DNA from: Occallatibacter savannae
Lineage (GTDB): Bacteria > Acidobacteriota > Terriglobia > Terriglobales > Acidobacteriaceae
Length of the DNA stretch: 64,000 nucleotides
Assembly: GCF_003131205.1 (NCBI RefSeq)
Contig: NZ_QFFY01000005.1
Location: forward strand, 496,001 to 560,000
Reading direction: 5' to 3'
Shown piece after piece: positions 1-8,143 of this stretch. Each line of letters begins with the position of its first letter. Within the stretch, counting starts at the first letter, position 1. Made by a program: the position numbers and the translations under genes. Below the pieces are notes generated by a model, which saw only the letters and a program-made list of their open reading frames with translations, searched no databases and was not told where the DNA came from.

Positions 1-344
1 GCAATCTTGTGCGAAAGCAGGTCGTGCGCCTTCTGGAGCTCGGCGATCTTTTCAGCGATGCCTGTCTGGTGCTCTTCCAGCAGCTTGCGGCGCTGGAGAG
101 AAGTGGAGTCGCCCTGCGCTCGGAGCGCTGCGTACTTCTGCATCTCGCGGATAGACATGTTGGTGGCTCTCATGCAGTGCAGAAAGTTGAGCCAGGCCTC
201 GTCTGCTTCGGAATACCTTCGGTGACCGTTGCGCGCGCGGCCGACTGGTTGGATCAAGCCAACGCGCTCGTAGTAGCGAAGAGTGTGCGCGGTCATTCCG
301 CAACGCTCAGCCATGGATCGGATAGTGTAACCAGCGTCTCTCAT
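1..344 (-). CDS. MerR-family transcriptional regulator, partial (C-terminus outside window)
   Basis: The reading frame runs off the left edge, leaving about 114 N-terminal codons. From the ATG at 344 the product has a MerR winged helix-turn-helix: an N-terminal YTIRSMAERCGMT segment, then the hallmark LRYYERVGLI, then a wing with RRYS. After it come the helices of the linker (LHCMRATNMSIREM) and the start of a coiled coil (LLEEHQTGIAEKIAELQKAHDLL). This is the DNA-binding half of a one-component activator that twists its promoter. The effector-binding end is missing, so the ligand is unknown. An in-frame GTG lies directly before the ATG. The gene is divergent from the cytosine deaminase gene, so it may control it, which is inference. 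Confidence 0.85.
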   Translation of the reverse strand, partial: MRDAGYTIRSMAERCGMTAHTLRYYERVGLIQPVGRARNGHRRYSEADEAWLNFLHCMRATNMSIREMQKYAALRAQGDSTSLQRRKLLEEHQTGIAEKIAELQKAHDLLSHKI

Positions 345-637
345 CACTTCCCACGCTACAACTTTGAGCGCACACGAAGTCAACGCCACTAGGCTCTTGA
401 AATGAGACGTTTACGCGATCTTTATACATAGGGTCTGAGAGTAGATTTCCGCAATTTACCCCTTTTCAACGAGATAACGTTATCAGCCTCCTGCGAAGCT
501 CGATTTTGGCTTAACAATTCTTAAGGAAGGAGCGCAACTGATAGCCTCAGCTGATCAGGTTTCAGATTCTTGTCCGAGGTGCGTGGCGGTCTCGATTCTC
601 CACTCGTGCTCTTGGCTCTGCCGCGCATTGATCCCCT
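345..637. other. Divergent intergenic region between merR-like gene and cytosine deaminase gene
   Basis: This 293-base gap must carry the promoters of both flanking genes. It is AT-richer than the genes around it and contains a perfect 12-base palindrome (473-484), plus an imperfect one at about 513-522 built on TTAA half sites. A purine-rich ribosome-binding-like stretch at 521-529 is not followed by a start codon. I see no convincing ORF here. Confidence 0.5.
473..484. promoter_or_regulatory. Candidate operator: perfect palindrome GATAACGTTATC
   Basis: The sequence GATAACGTTATC is a perfect inverted repeat with a central CG, a form typical of dimeric repressor or activator sites. It lies in the divergent region upstream of the cytosine deaminase gene. 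An eight-base core match, GATAACGT, recurs at 5143-5150 upstream of preT. The binding protein is unknown; the adjacent MerR regulator is one candidate. Confidence 0.4.
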
Positions 638-1111
638 ATGATCGTTGCTGAAATGAACGACGATCGCGAACGTTATGAATCGATGCTGGCCGTTGCACTC
701 CAGGAAGCGCGCTACGGCCGATCTGAAGGTGGAATTCCCATTGGCGCCGCTCTCTTCACCCTGGATGGGAGACTCGTGAGCAGCGGGCACAATCGCCGCG
801 TTCAGCAGGGTGACCCAACCATGCACGGCGAGACGGACGCCTTCCGCCGCGCGGGCCGGCAGAAGAGCTACCGCGATCTCATCATGGTTACGACTCTTGC
901 GCCATGCTGGTACTGCTCCGGCCTTATCCGGCAATTTCACATCGGCAAGGTGATCGTGGGCGAGAGCCGGACGTTTTCCGGCGGTATCGAGTGGCTTCGC
1001 GAAAACGGTATCGAAGTCGTGGATCTCGACGACAGCGCCTGCCGCGAACTGCTCGAGGGCTACATTCGCGAACATCCCGAGATCTGGAACGAGGATATTG
1101 GGGAGGAGTAG
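638..1111 (+). CDS. Cytosine deaminase, fungal (Fcy1) type
   Basis: The 157-residue protein belongs to the cytidine deaminase superfamily and should deaminate cytosine to uracil in the cytosol. It shows the zinc site His63 and the proton-shuttle Glu65 in HGE, and Cys90 and Cys93 in PCWYC. It resembles yeast cytosine deaminase from end to end: GGIPIG near residue 31, GHNRR, VVGES, and a C-terminus ending in an acidic EDIGE tail. It is unlike the larger amidohydrolase-type bacterial CodA. The ATG at 653 is an alternative start. Uracil made here could feed the PreT-PreA pair 4 kb downstream. The cytosine assignment rests on overall resemblance, so another pyrimidine or aminated ring remains possible. 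Confidence 0.82.
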   Translation: MIVAEMNDDRERYESMLAVALQEARYGRSEGGIPIGAALFTLDGRLVSSGHNRRVQQGDPTMHGETDAFRRAGRQKSYRDLIMVTTLAPCWYCSGLIRQFHIGKVIVGESRTFSGGIEWLRENGIEVVDLDDSACRELLEGYIREHPEIWNEDIGEE

Positions 1112-1144
1112 TTTGGCAGTTCTATCTGCTTTACTGGAGAGATC

Positions 1145-1930
1145 ATGGAGCGTCGCGATTTTCTAGCAGGAACTCTCGCTGCATCCGCGCTGGCCATTGC
1201 ACCCGGAGCCGGCGCACAGACCCAGGACAATCAATCAAAACAGCGCGAGTACTACCAGATTCGCCGGTACTTCGTGCAGTCGGGCCCGCAGAGCTCGATG
1301 ACAGAGAAGTACATCAGCGAGGCGCTGATTCCGGCGCTGGCCGGAAGGGGTGGGCCGGTTGGAGCATTCCGCCTCGATATCGGACCGGAGACGCCGACCT
1401 TTTACGTGCTGATCCCGCTGCCGTCGCCGGCGGCTGCGGCTTCTCTGGAAGTCGATCTCAATCAGAATGAGACGTACATCAAGGCGGCCGAGCCGTTCTG
1501 GAGCGCGCCCGCCTCGTCGCCCGGTTTCATTCGCGTGGAATCTTCGCTGCTGGCGGCCTTTGAAGGCTGGCCCAGGATCACGCCGCCTGAAAAGGGCAAG
1601 CGCATCTTCCAACTCCGCACCTACGAGAGCCCTAGCTTGCGAGACCACGTACGCAAGGTCGAGATGTTTCACTCCGGCGAGTTCGACATCTTCAAGAACG
1701 CAGGCTTCCATCAGGTCTTCTACGGAGACACCGTGATCGGTCCGCGCATGCCGAACCTTACCTACATGCTCAGCTTCGCGGATCACGCAGAACTAGACGC
1801 CAAGTGGGAGAAGTTCCGCAACGATCCGACGTGGAAAAAGCTCTCGTCTGATCAGAAGTATGCCTTCGAGCCGATCGTCAGCAACATCACGAACCTGATC
1901 CTCAGCCCGTTGGCAGCTTCTCAGATCTAG
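1145..1930 (+). CDS. NIPSNAP family protein with Tat signal peptide
   Basis: The 261-residue product begins with a twin-arginine signal (ERRDFLAG) followed by a hydrophobic stretch and an AGAQ cleavage region, so it is predicted to be exported folded. Two repeated ferredoxin-like NIPSNAP segments follow. The first begins near REYYQIRRYFVQ and the second near RIFQLRTYESPS, the typical start of this domain. NIPSNAP proteins have no settled biochemical role. The gene starts 33 bases after the cytosine deaminase stop and may be cotranscribed with it. Confidence 0.8.
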   Translation: MERRDFLAGTLAASALAIAPGAGAQTQDNQSKQREYYQIRRYFVQSGPQSSMTEKYISEALIPALAGRGGPVGAFRLDIGPETPTFYVLIPLPSPAAAASLEVDLNQNETYIKAAEPFWSAPASSPGFIRVESSLLAAFEGWPRITPPEKGKRIFQLRTYESPSLRDHVRKVEMFHSGEFDIFKNAGFHQVFYGDTVIGPRMPNLTYMLSFADHAELDAKWEKFRNDPTWKKLSSDQKYAFEPIVSNITNLILSPLAASQI

Positions 1931-1945
1931 CGCAGACTGTTTTCG

Positions 1946-3247
1946 TCAAAAAGCCGCAGCCCGCTGTGCTCCAACGCGGGCTGCGAGCTTCAGCAGGCTC
2001 TCATCCTCCTCGCGACTGGCAGCGAGCTGCATCCCTCCAACTGTGCAAGGGATCGTGACAACCGGATAGCCGCCAAGGCTGAACGGAGTCGTGTACCGCA
2101 GGATCTGCTTGCGTGCGCGGCTGTGGTCTCCGCCCGCGGTCAGTCTGGCGACAGGAGACGCGGGCAATAACAAAAGCTGATGTTCACCGAGCAGTGCATC
2201 GATTCGCGCGCTAAATTCCTCGTGCTGCTCACGACGGACCCTCAGTTCCGCGTCATTGATCCCGGCTCCCCACTCGAGGCGCTCCCGAATAGCGGGCGGG
2301 AAGTGCGCGTAGTTCCCTGCGTGAATCTCCGCCGCTTCCCGCGCCTGGATCGCGGCGTAGATCTCAAAAGATGGCCGCCACCAGGACACATCGATCTTGG
2401 AACTCCTTAGGCCGAGCGCCTGCAACTCCGCAGTCACACTGCGCAGGTTCTCGGCAACGGCCGGATCGCAGTCATCCAAAAAACCTTCATCCACGACGGC
2501 AAACCTCGTGTACTCGCGGATCTCTGGCGGCTCCGACTGAGCGAATGTTTCTGCCAGCAGAGGCGCGTCTTCAAGATCGCGAAAGAGCCAACCCATCGTG
2601 TCGAATGTCTGCGAGAGATGTGCGCCTCCCCGCCAGTCTCCCCGGCCGATGGACGCCCGGTAGCCAACCAGGCTGCAAAGAGCCGCGGGCAATCGGATGG
2701 AGCCGCCCGTATCGGTGCCGATCGCAGCGAGGGCGGAACCCTCAAGCACGCTGGCAGCCGCGCCGCTTGACGACCCGCCCGTAAGAGCGTCAGCATCGCC
2801 CGGTTGCACACAGTCGCCGAAATCGGGGTTTTCGCCGGTGATCCCGAATGCGAGAGGATGCAGATGGGTCTTGCCAGTGATCACGGCTCCGCTCCGACGA
2901 AGCCGCTCGACCAGCCACGAATCGTTTGCTGCAGCACCGTTCGATACGCGGTATAACTCGACCCCGCAACTCGTAGGTGTTCCGGCCAGGTCGAACAGAT
3001 CCTTCACAGAGACTGGGATGCCCCAAAGGTTCGATCTACCGTCCCCGAAGAGGCCGAGCGGTGTGGCAGCCAAGGCAGAGGCGTTCGCAGCCTCCTTCGT
3101 CGTCCATTGCGGATCTCGCCACAGATAGGTGTTCTTTCCGGCGTTCCCATTGGCGCGCGCCAGTGCTGCCTCTGCAATCAACCCGGGCGTAGTGGCCCCT
3201 GCGGCGAGTAAGGCTCGCGCTTCGCGTATTGTTGGCGGAAACTCCAT
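1946..3247 (-). CDS. Amidase (amidase signature family)
   Basis: The 433-residue product carries the amidase signature Ser-cisSer-Lys machinery: the Lys in the SVKDLFD segment, the Gly/Ser-rich GGSSSGAAA loop, and GTDTGGSIR with the nucleophilic serine. Family members hydrolyse amides such as aryl or aliphatic amides, allophanate or Glu-tRNA amides. The substrate here cannot be read from sequence. The sequence resembles the AtzF/AtzE-type stand-alone amidases more than GatA. The start at MEFPPT (3247) was chosen because the 30 upstream residues of the open frame look non-coding and run into the divergent promoter. It is convergent with the NIPSNAP gene. Confidence 0.82.
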   Translation of the reverse strand: MEFPPTIREARALLAAGATTPGLIAEAALARANGNAGKNTYLWRDPQWTTKEAANASALAATPLGLFGDGRSNLWGIPVSVKDLFDLAGTPTSCGVELYRVSNGAAANDSWLVERLRRSGAVITGKTHLHPLAFGITGENPDFGDCVQPGDADALTGGSSSGAAASVLEGSALAAIGTDTGGSIRLPAALCSLVGYRASIGRGDWRGGAHLSQTFDTMGWLFRDLEDAPLLAETFAQSEPPEIREYTRFAVVDEGFLDDCDPAVAENLRSVTAELQALGLRSSKIDVSWWRPSFEIYAAIQAREAAEIHAGNYAHFPPAIRERLEWGAGINDAELRVRREQHEEFSARIDALLGEHQLLLLPASPVARLTAGGDHSRARKQILRYTTPFSLGGYPVVTIPCTVGGMQLAASREEDESLLKLAARVGAQRAAAF

Positions 3248-3370
3248 GACCGGATTGTAGGTGCGGGACCCGGACCAGCCGGCATTCGTTTCTCTCCACG
3301 CGTGCACGGTACGATGAGGCAAGCCCAAACTCTTCATTGCTATGACGAAATTTGCTGAACGAGGTCTGCC

Positions 3371-3868
3371 GTGACCATCCGTTGGACAAAATTGCTTTTA
3401 CTCGCAGCCATGGCTCTCTACTACACGCTGGTGGTTCTCAACAACCTGACTGACTTCAACTCGAATTATCAGTTCGTGAAACACGTGCTTGCGATGGACT
3501 CCACCTTCGCCGGAAATCGGGAGATGGGTCGAGCCATTCACTCGCCCGCGATCTATCTCATCTTCTACTGGACGATCATTCTGTGGGAGCTCGTCAGTAC
3601 GACTCTTTTCTGGTGGGCTACAGCGAGCCTCTTTCGTGCACTTCGCAAGCCCGCGGCTACCTTCAATACACAAAAGCGCGTAGCCGTCGCCGCGCTCGCG
3701 GTGTCGCTTCTGATGTGGCTTGTTGCCTTCCTCGATGTGGGCGGAGAGTGGTTCCTGATGTGGCAATCGCCAACATGGAACGGACAACAGCAGGCGTTCC
3801 GAATGTTCGCGATTCTCGCCCTTGTGCTGCTCCTGCTCGTTCAGGCAGATCTGGATCAGCAAGCGTAA
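3371..3868 (+). CDS. DUF2165 small integral membrane protein
   Basis: This 165-residue, very hydrophobic protein starts at a GTG. It has four likely transmembrane segments, near residues 7-27, 58-84, 103-125 and 140-160. Conserved DUF2165 patterns are visible: NNLTDFNSN after helix 1, MDSTF, and the GGEWFLMWQSPTWNGQQ loop. The family is common in bacteria and has no known function. It lies divergent from the amidase gene and 21 bases before the mocA-like gene. Confidence 0.8.
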   Translation: MTIRWTKLLLLAAMALYYTLVVLNNLTDFNSNYQFVKHVLAMDSTFAGNREMGRAIHSPAIYLIFYWTIILWELVSTTLFWWATASLFRALRKPAATFNTQKRVAVAALAVSLLMWLVAFLDVGGEWFLMWQSPTWNGQQQAFRMFAILALVLLLLVQADLDQQA

Positions 3869-3889
3869 GCGCCTCGTACACTGATCCCC

Positions 3890-4498
3890 ATGAAAGATGT
3901 CGCCGCAGTCATCATCGCCGCCGGGGCCAGCAGGCGACTCGGCCAACCGAAACAGCTCTTGACGCTGAATGGCGAAACCCTTCTTGCGAGGTGCATCCGG
4001 ACGGCCCGCGCAGCGTGCGCTGGCCCTGTATTCGTGGTGCTCGGAGCACATCGGCACCAAATCGAGACGCAGGTGGATCTTTCTGCAGCCAACATCGTGG
4101 TCAACGATTCCTGGGAACAAGGGATGGCTAGTTCGATCACCGCTGGCGTCCAAGCGCTCATGGAACACGAGCCCGATGCCACCGGCGTTCTGTTGCTGGT
4201 CTGCGACCAGCCCGCGGTCACCCCTGAGCACCTGGGCCGAATGTTCCGTGCTTTCCGACAGAACCCGACCAACGTCATCGCTTCGACTTATGCGGGCAAG
4301 CGCGGCATTCCGGCCATTTTCCCGGCACAAGCCTTCCAGGATCTTCTTGCGTTGCGCGGCGATCAGGGTGCCCGTCGTCTGCTTGCTGAAGCGGACCGAT
4401 CCGTCGCTGAAATTCCCCTCGAAGGTGGTGAGCTGGACATCGATAGCCCCGAGGATGCCTCCCGGCTCATAGGCCTCCCGGACCGCATGCAATACTGA
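3890..4498 (+). CDS. mocA: Molybdenum cofactor cytidylyltransferase (MocA-like NTP transferase)
   Basis: The 202-residue protein has the MobA/MocA nucleotidyltransferase signature near its N-terminus (IIAAGASRRLGQPKQLL), with the loop that binds the nucleotide and the lysine that contacts the phosphates. It also has a CDQP motif for metal and substrate, and an RGIPAIF segment typical of MocA. Members transfer CMP to molybdopterin to make the dinucleotide cofactor of the xanthine dehydrogenase family. Lying directly before guanine deaminase, it fits purine breakdown through xanthine. The molybdoenzyme itself is not in this window. A MobA role (GMP transfer) is less likely because the product-binding region follows the MocA pattern. 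Confidence 0.78.
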   Translation: MKDVAAVIIAAGASRRLGQPKQLLTLNGETLLARCIRTARAACAGPVFVVLGAHRHQIETQVDLSAANIVVNDSWEQGMASSITAGVQALMEHEPDATGVLLLVCDQPAVTPEHLGRMFRAFRQNPTNVIASTYAGKRGIPAIFPAQAFQDLLALRGDQGARRLLAEADRSVAEIPLEGGELDIDSPEDASRLIGLPDRMQY

Positions 4499-4543
4499 AT
4501 CTGCCTGCAGCCGAAATTAGCCTGCAGCCCGACCCACGGAACA

Positions 4544-5028
4544 ATGTCATTCAGTCGCCAGCCAAATCTGGAGTTTCTTCGCCAGGCAATCTCGCTCGCC
4601 ACGAGCAACGTCAGCACCGGCAAGGGCGGGCCGTTTGGCGCGGTTGTGGTGCGAGATGGCAAGGTGATCGCTGAGGGAGTGAACGTTGTTACGGCTACGA
4701 ATGATCCGACCGCGCACGCCGAGGTCACTGCGATCCGGAACGCCTGTAAGGCGCTGAGCACTTTCACCTTGACCGGGTGTGAGCTCTACTCGAGCTGCGA
4801 GCCCTGCCCCATGTGCCTTGCAGCGTCGCATTGGGCGCGACTTGATGCGGTGTTTTTGCAGCAAGCGCGGAAGATGCGGCTAAGGCTGGTTTCGACGACG
4901 AGTTTCTGTACGGAGAATTCCGCAAAGATCCGGCCGATCGGTTGCTTCCTGAGGCTCAGTTCCTGCGCGAAGAGGCTTGGGCAAGCTTCGAAGCCTGGAT
5001 TGCGTCCGCGCAAAAGATTCCCTATTAG
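4544..5028 (+). pseudogene. guaD: Guanine deaminase gene interrupted by a one-base frameshift
   Basis: Codons from the ATG at 4544 give a typical short guanine deaminase: GGPFGAVVV, the zinc-site HAEVTAIRNAC, then SSCEPCPMC and the WARLD segment. At the T run 4853-4857 the frame breaks. The expected C-terminus (ASAEDAAKAGFDDEFLYGEF, ending in QKIPY and a stop at 5026-5028) is intact in the -1 frame. One extra T would restore a 161-residue protein, the normal family size. Without it, translation continues in the wrong frame to 5263. The intact second half argues for a very recent mutation or a base-calling error in the T run. Guanine deaminase makes xanthine from guanine, which agrees with the adjacent mocA. 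Confidence 0.88.
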
Positions 5029-5142
5029 ACGGGCTCGAACTCTCGAGCGCTTTTCAGGTCACTCAGCCTGCCATCCGGCGCCAAACCAATCGGAAGTGCT
5101 TTTAATGCAACGTCCCGCCCTTGCTCAAGTTGATTTCGGTAC

Positions 5143-5150
5143 GATAACGT
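5143..5150. promoter_or_regulatory. GATAACGT core upstream of preT
   Basis: The octamer GATAACGT, followed by CTATTAAC, repeats the left part of the perfect palindrome at 473-484. It sits about 90 bases before the preT start. It may be a degenerate copy of the same operator, or chance. Confidence 0.25.
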
Positions 5151-5240
5151 CTATTAACTCATCCCTTTTCATACGGGAGTCTGTCGCTGGATACTCGATA
5201 AGGACGGCAGACCAGAGTACGCGCGCTTCCCGAGGTCCTC

Positions 5241-6569
5241 ATGAGTACCACATCCATCCCTGACGATCTCCTCCTGCGAGAGCGGTTCACCGAGATCAGG
5301 CCCCCTCTTTCGCCGCAGGCAGCTGTCATTGAAGCCAATCGTTGCCTCAACTGTTTCGACGCACCCTGCACTGCCGCTTGCCCGACCCATATCGATGTTC
5401 CGGGATTCATCAAGCGCATCAGCACCGGCAATCTCCGTGGCTCTGCTCTCCGCATCCTCGACGCCAACATCCTGGGCAGCAGCTGCGCAAAGGCCTGCCC
5501 CGTCGAAGTGCTCTGCGAGGGCGCCTGCGTAATGCACCGCTACAACACAGAACCGATTCAGATCGGGCGTCTGCAGCGCTATGCGATGGATTCGTTCCAG
5601 GCGACGGGCGAGGAGTTGCTCACCGCGCCGCGTGGATCGCGGAACGTGCAGGTCGCCTGCATCGGCGGCGGACCGGCATCCCTGGCCTGCGCCGCGGAGT
5701 TGTGCCGGCACGGCGCGCACGCCATCATTATCGAGCGCAATGAGCTTCCCGGTGGCCTTAACACCTACGGAGTAGCTGAGTACAAGCTGCGCACATCCGA
5801 CAGCCTGCGTGAAGCCGAGATGATCCGCCGCATGGGAGTCGAGTTCCGCACCGGCGCGGCCATCGAAACTGCGGAAGCGCTGGAAGAGCTTGAGTCGGAG
5901 TTCGACTTCCTCTTCCTCGGCGTCGGCCTCGGCGCCATGCAGCGCATGAACATTCCCGGCGAGGATCAGAAAGGCGTTTTGAATGCGCTCGAGTTCATCG
6001 CGTCCTACAAAACCGGTCGCCTGAAAGAGCTATCCGGCACAGTTGTTGTAGTCGGTGCAGGGAACACAGCGATCGATGCCGCGAATGCAGCTCGGCGTCT
6101 TGGCGCCGAAACCGTCTACCTCCTCTATCGCCGCGGCGAACGCGAGATGACGGCATTCGACTTCGAATACGAGCACGCCAAGCACGAAGGGGTGCAGTTC
6201 CTCTGGCGCCGGCAGCCATACCGGATCCGTACCAGCGAGCGTGGCCGTCTGCTGCTCGACACCGTTCAGGTTAATGAGGTCGACAGGTTGCTCCAACCCG
6301 TCGACGGCTCCGAACAGGTCATCGAGTGCGACTACGTTATCCCAGCCATCGGACAATCGCCTTTCGCTCAGCTCGTACAGGAGCTTCGGCGCATCGAGTT
6401 GCGCAACGGAGTCATCGTCGTAGATCCCGAGACCGGCCAGACCGACAATCCACGCTACTTCGCTGGCGGTGATTGCGCTAACGGCGGCAAAGAGGTGGTG
6501 GATGCCGTAGCCGACGGAAAGCGCGCAGCCCGTGCGATCCTCAAGATCGCGGAGGCGGCCTATGCCTGA
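5241..6569 (+). CDS. preT: NAD-dependent dihydropyrimidine dehydrogenase, flavoprotein subunit PreT
   Basis: The 442-residue protein has the N-terminal double Fe-S domain of the glutamate synthase small subunit family (CLNCFDAPCTAAC, then SSCAKACPVEVLCEGAC). An FAD fold with GGGPA near residue 140 and an NAD(P) fold with VVGAGNTAID near residue 275 follow. A GGDC segment near the C-terminus completes FAD binding. PreT passes electrons from NADH to PreA, which reduces uracil and thymine. The preA start overlaps its last codons (ATG at 6562, stop at 6567-6569), so the two are translationally coupled. Confidence 0.93.
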   Translation: MSTTSIPDDLLLRERFTEIRPPLSPQAAVIEANRCLNCFDAPCTAACPTHIDVPGFIKRISTGNLRGSALRILDANILGSSCAKACPVEVLCEGACVMHRYNTEPIQIGRLQRYAMDSFQATGEELLTAPRGSRNVQVACIGGGPASLACAAELCRHGAHAIIIERNELPGGLNTYGVAEYKLRTSDSLREAEMIRRMGVEFRTGAAIETAEALEELESEFDFLFLGVGLGAMQRMNIPGEDQKGVLNALEFIASYKTGRLKELSGTVVVVGAGNTAIDAANAARRLGAETVYLLYRRGEREMTAFDFEYEHAKHEGVQFLWRRQPYRIRTSERGRLLLDTVQVNEVDRLLQPVDGSEQVIECDYVIPAIGQSPFAQLVQELRRIELRNGVIVVDPETGQTDNPRYFAGGDCANGGKEVVDAVADGKRAARAILKIAEAAYA

Positions 6570-7962
6570 TATCCGTGTCCATCAGTTCGCCGGCAAAATC
6601 GACGGCCCGAATCCCTTCTGGCTCGCGTCGGGACCTGTCTCGAACAAGGGCGAGCAAATCATGCGCGCCTTCGATGCAGGCTGGGGCGGAGCGGTGTGGA
6701 AGACCATAGGCGACCCTGCCACGAACACCAGTCCGCGTTACTCCTCGGTCGATTGGAACGGACACCGCATGATGGGCCTGAGCAGCATCGAGCGCATCAG
6801 CGATCGTCCGATCGAAGAGAACTTGCGCGAACTGGCGGAGGTCAAAAGGTACTACCCTTACCACCCGATCATTGCCTCGCTCATGGCTGAATCGGTACGC
6901 GAGTCGTGGCACGAGATCGCGCAGCGGGCCGAAGACGCCGGCGCCGACGGGTTGGAACTCAACTTCAGCGGTAGTCAAGCTGGCTCCCTCTCTCAGGATC
7001 CCGAGCGTACGGAAATGATCACTGCCTGGGTCAAAGAGAAAGCGCGCATCCCCGTGCTCGTGAAGCTTTCGCCGAACGCGACGAATATCCGGGTGGTCGC
7101 GGCGGCCGCACGGCGAGGTGGCGCGGATGGTCTTTCCGCCATTAACACCGTCAACTCAATTCCGCGCATCGACCTGGACACGCTCGTTCCCGAGCCGAAT
7201 GTCGGCGGGGCTGGCACTTACGGCGGGTTTGCCGGTCCAGCCGTTAAGCCGATCGCGCTGAACATCGTCCAGCAGATCATGTCCGACCCCGCTTCTGCTC
7301 TGCCGCTCTCTGGTATCGGCGGAATCTCAACCTGGCGCGATGCCGTCGAATTCATGCTGCTAGGCTGCACGACCGTCCAGGTGTGCACCGCCGCGATGCA
7401 CTACGGCTATCGGGTGGTCGAAGACATGGCCGAAGGGCTCGAAAACTGGATGCGCACCAAAGGTTTCGCAACCCTCGAAGATCTTCGCGGACTCTCCTTG
7501 CAGCGGGTCACCGGCTGGGAAGGCCTCAATCGCGATTACAAGGTTGTAGCGCACATCAACGAGCAGAAGTGCATCGGTTGTGGCTTGTGTCAGATCTCCT
7601 GCTGGGATGGCGCAAATCAGTGCATTCACTCGGATCGTGTGTCAGGTCCCGTGAATGGGCGCATCGAGCTGCATGATGGGCCCCCCACAGTCGAGTTTCG
7701 ATCGCGCACTTCAATTGCGACCACGCCGGTCACGCGGCAGGAGCGTGCCGCCGCCGCCTCGAACCACGGCCCCTACCCCACTCCGCTTGCCAAGATCCCC
7801 CGTGTAGACGAAACCGAGTGTACCGGCTGCAATCTCTGCGCGCTCGTATGTCCTGTGGACGAGTGCATCACGATGGTGCCGGTCGGCCAAAACGCTCGAC
7901 CGGAACATCGCGGCCAGAGTTCGCTTGCTTCCGAGATCGCAGCGGAACCGCAGCGGTCGTGA
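6562..7962 (+). CDS. preA: NAD-dependent dihydropyrimidine dehydrogenase, catalytic subunit PreA
   Basis: The 466-residue protein is a dihydroorotate-dehydrogenase-like FMN barrel with two C-terminal 4Fe-4S clusters (CIGCGLCQISC and CTGCNLCALVC). NFSGSQ and KLSPNATNI line the substrate and FMN pocket. With PreT it reduces uracil and thymine to dihydropyrimidines, the first step of reductive pyrimidine breakdown. The start at 6562 overlaps the preT end by eight bases and has a GGAGG at 6551-6555; the ATG-like start 30 bases earlier has none. The later pathway genes, dihydropyrimidinase and beta-ureidopropionase, are not adjacent. Confidence 0.93.
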   Translation: MPDIRVHQFAGKIDGPNPFWLASGPVSNKGEQIMRAFDAGWGGAVWKTIGDPATNTSPRYSSVDWNGHRMMGLSSIERISDRPIEENLRELAEVKRYYPYHPIIASLMAESVRESWHEIAQRAEDAGADGLELNFSGSQAGSLSQDPERTEMITAWVKEKARIPVLVKLSPNATNIRVVAAAARRGGADGLSAINTVNSIPRIDLDTLVPEPNVGGAGTYGGFAGPAVKPIALNIVQQIMSDPASALPLSGIGGISTWRDAVEFMLLGCTTVQVCTAAMHYGYRVVEDMAEGLENWMRTKGFATLEDLRGLSLQRVTGWEGLNRDYKVVAHINEQKCIGCGLCQISCWDGANQCIHSDRVSGPVNGRIELHDGPPTVEFRSRTSIATTPVTRQERAAAASNHGPYPTPLAKIPRVDETECTGCNLCALVCPVDECITMVPVGQNARPEHRGQSSLASEIAAEPQRS

Positions 7963-8112
7963 CCTCGTCCGGCCGCTTTATCGCAGTTCGTAATCGTGCT
8001 GCGTACCAAAGCAGAAATCGGGTTCGTTCCTGTGCGGCTACAAATTCCTGTCGCGGCATGCAAGTTCGGTTACCTCAAAGTGCATCAAGGTGACTTTGGC
8101 CATGACAGGAAA

Positions 8113-8126
8113 ATCGGTTGACCGAT
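8113..8126. promoter_or_regulatory. Inverted repeat ATCGGT-TG-ACCGAT upstream of the ABC ATPase gene
   Basis: A 6-base perfect inverted repeat with a 2-base spacer lies 17 bases before the start of the LolD-like gene. It overlaps a possible TTGACC -35 element at 8118-8123. It could be an operator; the evidence is only its symmetry and position. Confidence 0.25.
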
Positions 8127-8143
8127 TAAAATGAAGCCAGAGA

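Noticed and set aside
3398..4492. A 364-codon open frame on the minus strand
   Set aside because: It lies entirely opposite the DUF2165 and mocA genes, which have clear family motifs; its product has no recognisable domain and GC-rich codon shadows explain it.
4853..4857. Programmed ribosomal frameshift in the guanine deaminase gene
   Set aside because: The run GTTTTTG is not a standard slippery heptamer, there is no clear downstream stem and the family is not known to use frameshifting; a mutation or base-call error is simpler.
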